DNA of 64,000 nt from Torreya grandis (taxonomy: Eukaryota > Streptophyta > Pinopsida > Cupressales > Taxaceae). The position numbers and the translations under genes are program-made. The stretch is from contig JARHVA010004806.1 in the NCBI GenBank assembly GCA_037957365.1, forward strand, positions 1,096,001 through 1,160,000, read 5' to 3'. Shown piece after piece: positions 59,546 to 64,000 of this stretch (positions are counted from its first letter, which is position 1; each line of letters opens with the position of its first letter). The notes below the pieces were generated by a model. It saw nothing but the letters and a program-made list of their open reading frames with translations, made no database searches and had not been told where the DNA came from.

Positions 59546-60960
59546 AAAGGTGAGAAAATGAGATGGATTGCTTATCCTAGTAGATTGATATTAGTTTTTA
59601 GGGTTACTTTGTTGATGAACAAAGGTTTGACATTTAATATTTTCCTATTTTCTAATGCATTATTTCAACTATCTCTCTCCTCCCTTAGCTTCTCAATCTC
59701 TAAGTGCACATGATCACTTTTTGGTGTAGGATGACTATACAAAATAATAAGTTGGTAGCATTATTGGTCATGAGGATAATAAGATTATCAAGGAGGTGGA
59801 GGAGGTTAAAAATAAGGTGGATAGTCTTGGCACTAAGGAGTCCCTTTGTAAGGATGATAAGGGTCAAAATAAGGATCACAGGGGCTATGCTATGGCTAAT
59901 ATGGAGGTGGATGATATAATTTTACCATATACGATACAATAAATCCTCATGAGACATATGCACAATGACATGAATATAACCAAGAACCTTCCTTACCTCT
60001 ATAATAATGACTTTATGATGTCTCTGAGCTTGAATTCTAACTATAAATCCTTTCCAAATATGTTTGAAGCTACTCAAGATGATTTCAAGGATACAAGTTA
60101 ATGTCCTTACATTTTAGATGCCCTCCACAGTTTTCAAACCATGCTTCAATGTACTTGAAATATGCTACAACCAAGAATGACAAAACAATTAGCTACCCAG
60201 GTTGTACCCTTATTGAATTAGACTATTCACATCCACCTCACACTTGGACTAACATTGGATTGACCTATAAGCTATGGGTTACTTGTTGTTTAGGATAAAC
60301 CTCTAGTTTTATGGGGCTATCTCCCCTATTTTATCACTTGAATTCTATCTTTAAAACCTAATTCTACTGGGTTGAAAAGGGTAAAGAGATTACATAAGGA
60401 AATCTATAATAAAGTGTGGTGATTCACCTAAATGATCTTTCATCCACTCACTCAACTTGAAATCTTAACAATAATAATGGACTAATAAACCATTTAATAG
60501 TCATCTTCATGAGTTCCTACACAAAAATGTTTCATTTGGAGGATATAATAGGTGAAATTATGCAAAGGTTATGACAAGTAAGCCTGTTAGGAGCCTCTTA
60601 ATAGTCATATCACACTTCAAAACCCATAACCAACACTTCTACACTCCACATAACATGTCTAAGACACATTCTTGACATGTAGGTGAAAAAAGACCTAAAA
60701 GGAAGGGAAATCAATCACATTTAAATACCAAAACAAGTATGAATATAATAGATGGCATTATGAAAGATTTCAAAAGTTTATTGATCAGTCCAAGTAGGTG
60801 TACAAGTACAAATACTAGAAAATTTTCCTCGTACCATCCTAAGGGATACAAATCAAGGATTTCAAGACCAAATATATAGAAATAATAAGGAGAGAATCTA
60901 GGTAAAATAGAATAGATAAGGGGAAAAAAGGTCATAAATTACCATCATACAATCATTACA
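59546..60960. other. Possible gypsy-E gag remnant, otherwise unrecognised
   Basis: At 59700-59920 the - strand is Pro/Tyr-rich with stops, as often seen in gag linkers, and the + strand Arg-rich open frame there is its antisense. No motif was recognised at 59950-60960. Confidence 0.35.
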
Positions 60961-63900
60961 ATAGTTAAATTAGTTATAATAGTCATGTCATACACCATTT
61001 CTATGCGTTGGTCTCCTATGGTTGAATATGTGCCTTGAATGAGATCCTTGGAGTGTTAATGCCTATTCTTAGTAGATTTTGACTCAACAAGATTCCATGC
61101 ACACCATATTTTTCCCACTTATTATCCTTTCATCAGTTACCAACATTGAAAGAGGTTTAGTAAAAGCCTTCTCCATGAGGCATTTAGTGATGTAACTCCC
61201 CCTTAAATGGAAATGAGGCTTGATAACTATTCCATTATCTCTAATTACCATGAAGTGTGCATTTTATCCATTCAAATTATTATTTAATATGCATAGTACA
61301 TCTACATTAACTTACTCTATTTTCCCTCATATACCATTCTTTCATATTGCTTTAACTAAGTAGGCCAATTAGGTCAATTAGGCCTAATAACCTAACTATT
61401 TGTGTTTTGAATATATGTAAAACTTATATGAGATATTTAAAACCTATATATGTATGATTTTTATGTTTGAAACATATCCTTACATCATAAAATGAGACCT
61501 TTTGATCAATAAAAACTTGTAATTTGGTCACAATAGTTGATTAGGTCACCCTATCAATTCATTTTTGTAGATTGGCTCATTAGAAAAAACCTAAATAGGT
61601 GCTTATAGACATTTTTTCAGCATCTAATGACTTGAGGAGGTAGGATAATTGTCAAACCTTCCTTCCCAATGATTGACATCTATTAGAACAAGTCTATACC
61701 TCTCTTTATACCCTTTTTCTTAGAAAAGTATAGTTTTTTTACACTTTTGTACAAATTATATATAATTAGGTACCATGACCAGTTCTTCCTCTTAGTTTAA
61801 TTTATGTTCTAGGTGTTTTTTAGACCATTATAGGGTGTTGGGATTTAAAAATATAAAGATTTCCAAAACTAGGTCTGCTTAGGGTTTTAGGGAGGTTTTG
61901 GGTGTCCAATATTCTTAGAAATGATTCATAGAGTACGGAGACCTAAACAAAAAACTCATACCATGGGTTTTAATTAAATATACCACTTTAAATTCTTTGA
62001 TAATATTGGGTTCCCATGTAATTAGTGCTTCAAGATAGGTATGTAGAGAAGTTGGCTAATCTCTTTCTTTAGGAAGTTTGAACAGGTTAGCAGTCTTAAC
62101 CTTTGTTCATAAAGGTGGGCTCATAAAAAAACCTCAATCCTTCATGGATTTAAATTTTATTAGGTTCCTCAATCTCCAATAAGATAATTTGATCTTAACT
62201 CTTTTGTGGTAAAATATTAAAGCTCTTGAACAAGTAGTTTGAATGACTGCCTAGGACTATGTGCTCAAATTAGTTTTCTAGGACCAAATTAACCCTTTTA
62301 TGCACTTAATTTCTTGGAAACACCTTGTCTAGGACCTGTACCATCCCCTTTGACCTTCTCTTGGTGTAAAACTTTCTTAGATAGGGTCTAAATTCACCTT
62401 AAGGTGATGTTGGGGTTCCTAAGCCTAAGATAGGCTATAGCCCTAAGAGGCATGAACTATGTTTTGGAGGTGTGAGTGACCCATAACTATTTTTAATGAC
62501 TATAAGATCATAATACAACCCAATTATCCTCTATTTCAAGCTATCAAACTTCACACAATCACCAATAATTTTCTCTATTCCTCTTCCTCAAGTGATTAGC
62601 TACAAGTCACTATTTAGACTTGCTAAGTCTAAATGTGTTTTGATAGTGGTAGGGAATCTAAGTGGTATTAATTCCTTATAAACTATATGATGTATGGATT
62701 TATAATGTCTATAGTATATTTTCAATTTTTTAAAACCATCAATTCCAATCATTCATTGAAACCTACCATTACATACCTTACATAATTAGGTTCAGGGTCT
62801 CTAAAAAACTATGTTCATGTAACCTTAGGGGTCTAACTATATGCCCTTTTACCACCTTGAAAACTTATCATATGTCATCCAAGCATTTATTTATACATAT
62901 AAAACTCTAAAACTTCCATTTAATTATCTAACTTCCTAATTTATGCAAAAGGATATATGTCTATTTTTTACCTTAGGCCTAATAGGTTCCCAAACTCCTT
63001 CTACTAGACTGAATTTCCAAGGTATTATCAAATATTTTGACCTCTTCTTAGATGTCTCTTGCTTTCATTATTTTTTCCATGGATTCATAATTTATTCCTC
63101 TACATTTATTTTCTAATCACACTTCATCATAATTAATATTGAGACCCAAGATTCTTCTTGTGTGATAGTACTTGTAAGTCTGATGAGACTATACATATAA
63201 TTTCCTTCTTTAATAGCATCTTCAGGTTGTTATGATTGAATTTAATAGGGGTTATATGATTTATTACATATATATAGTTATGATTATACTTATCCATCTT
63301 TATTCTACCATCTAAATATGCAAAAATACCTCACATATCAGTCACATACATGTAGGAGTATTTTTAAGCCTCTGACTAATTAAACTCCACCTGAGATTTG
63401 ACTTGATACCTCCTTATCTCCTTGGGTAACATGGTAATATTGGTTACATTATTATATTATTTTCAATCCTTTTTAATTCCATAAAAACTCTATCATGGGA
63501 GTATAGTAATGTATATGCTAAAAAAGAGCTTTAACTATGCTCATGCTTCTTAGGGTTGAGTTTGAGATTTCCACCCTTGCCCAAACCTATTTTATCCATC
63601 TCAATATTATTTCAATGTATTCATTGTTTTTCATGGCCCTAAGTGAGCTCATTTTGTTTTTGATCCTTCTTATCACCTTTTACCCCTTAAATCAGGGTTT
63701 TGATCAAAAGCTCCCCTCTTACAACTAGGACTATAGGTGTTCTCTTATGTTTGATGTCCTTTTGCTTCCTTGGATGTGATGATCATTGATGTTTTCCCTC
63801 TTCCTAAATTTGAACCTTTTATTTTACATAAATTATTTCTTACTCTTACCACAAACAATATATGGTTCTCCACATACATCAACACTATTATATGCATTCA

Positions 63901-64000
63901 TCTGCCTACATTGACTGTATATAGAGGTCTGTGGGATGATTTTTTGAGGGAGTATGATGTTTATAGACATTTAAAATACATAGTGAATTATCTCAAATTA
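60961..64000. other. 3 kb without recognised features
   Basis: Only short open frames are present, such as 63537-63728 (+), a hydrophobic Leu/Ile/Phe-rich text. No LTR, pol, RNA or repeat signature was found. A stretch near 62400-62500 is somewhat richer in G and C. Most likely old element sequence. Confidence 0.4.

Noticed and set aside
59704..59919. Arg/Trp-rich + strand open frame
   Set aside because: Antisense of a Pro/Tyr-rich stretch upstream of the gypsy-E protease. No motif.

Overview
This window is nuclear DNA from a seed plant and consists almost entirely of old, broken LTR retrotransposons. I found no intact host gene, rRNA, CRISPR array or bacterial-type operon. The sequence is very AT-rich (about 25-30% G+C in lines I counted by eye), CG dinucleotides are scarce, and the recognisable coding remnants are Ty1/copia and Ty3/gypsy pol genes carrying many in-frame stops. 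Together with the spacing of insertions, this suggests a large, heavily methylated plant genome. A low-GC gymnosperm such as Welwitschia would fit, but that is inference.

Layout. (1) About 0.68-7.2 kb, + strand: a Ty3/gypsy element ('gypsy-1') with a ~1.3 kb 5' LTR, gag and aspartic-protease remnants, no RT or integrase, and a long non-coding 3' region. That region holds 45-bp and 47-bp tandem repeats and a perfect 109-bp inverted repeat. (2) Its 3' LTR starts near 7203 and is split by two copia elements. Copia-A (7260-13791) has both LTRs, a 5-bp target-site duplication, PBS, gag, PR, INT, RT, RNase H and PPT. Copia-B (about 14.1-20.17 kb) follows, and the gypsy-1 LTR sequence resumes at about 20.19-21.34 kb. 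(3) 21366-28984, +: 'gypsy-2', two ~1.37-1.39 kb LTRs around a gag-only remnant. (4) 29.0-37.4 kb: a possible tRNA-derived SINE, an inverted copy of the gypsy-1 LTR, a long copia LTR ('copia-G'), and a third gag-PR gypsy ('gypsy-F') on the - strand. (5) 37.4-40.9 kb: no recognised feature. (6) 40900-46289, +: copia-C with 275-bp LTRs. (7) About 46.4-54.9 kb, - strand: gypsy-D with gag, PR, RT, RNase H and INT and a degenerate tRNA-Asp primer-binding site. Its integrase is split right after the catalytic Glu codon by a 1,899-bp TGTTA...TAACA insertion (47122-49020), probably a solo LTR. (8) 55.9-57.0 kb: a duplicated unit filled with TA/TG/CA microsatellites. (9) 57.9-59.6 kb, - strand: protease and linker of another gypsy element. 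(10) 60-64 kb: nothing recognised.

These elements are not a functional gene set. They record successive insertions and C-to-T decay. The points most worth following are the gag-PR-only gypsy architecture seen twice (with a gag-only relative), the perfect hairpin in an otherwise decayed element, and the transition-only pattern in identifiable stops and in the tRNA-Asp primer site.
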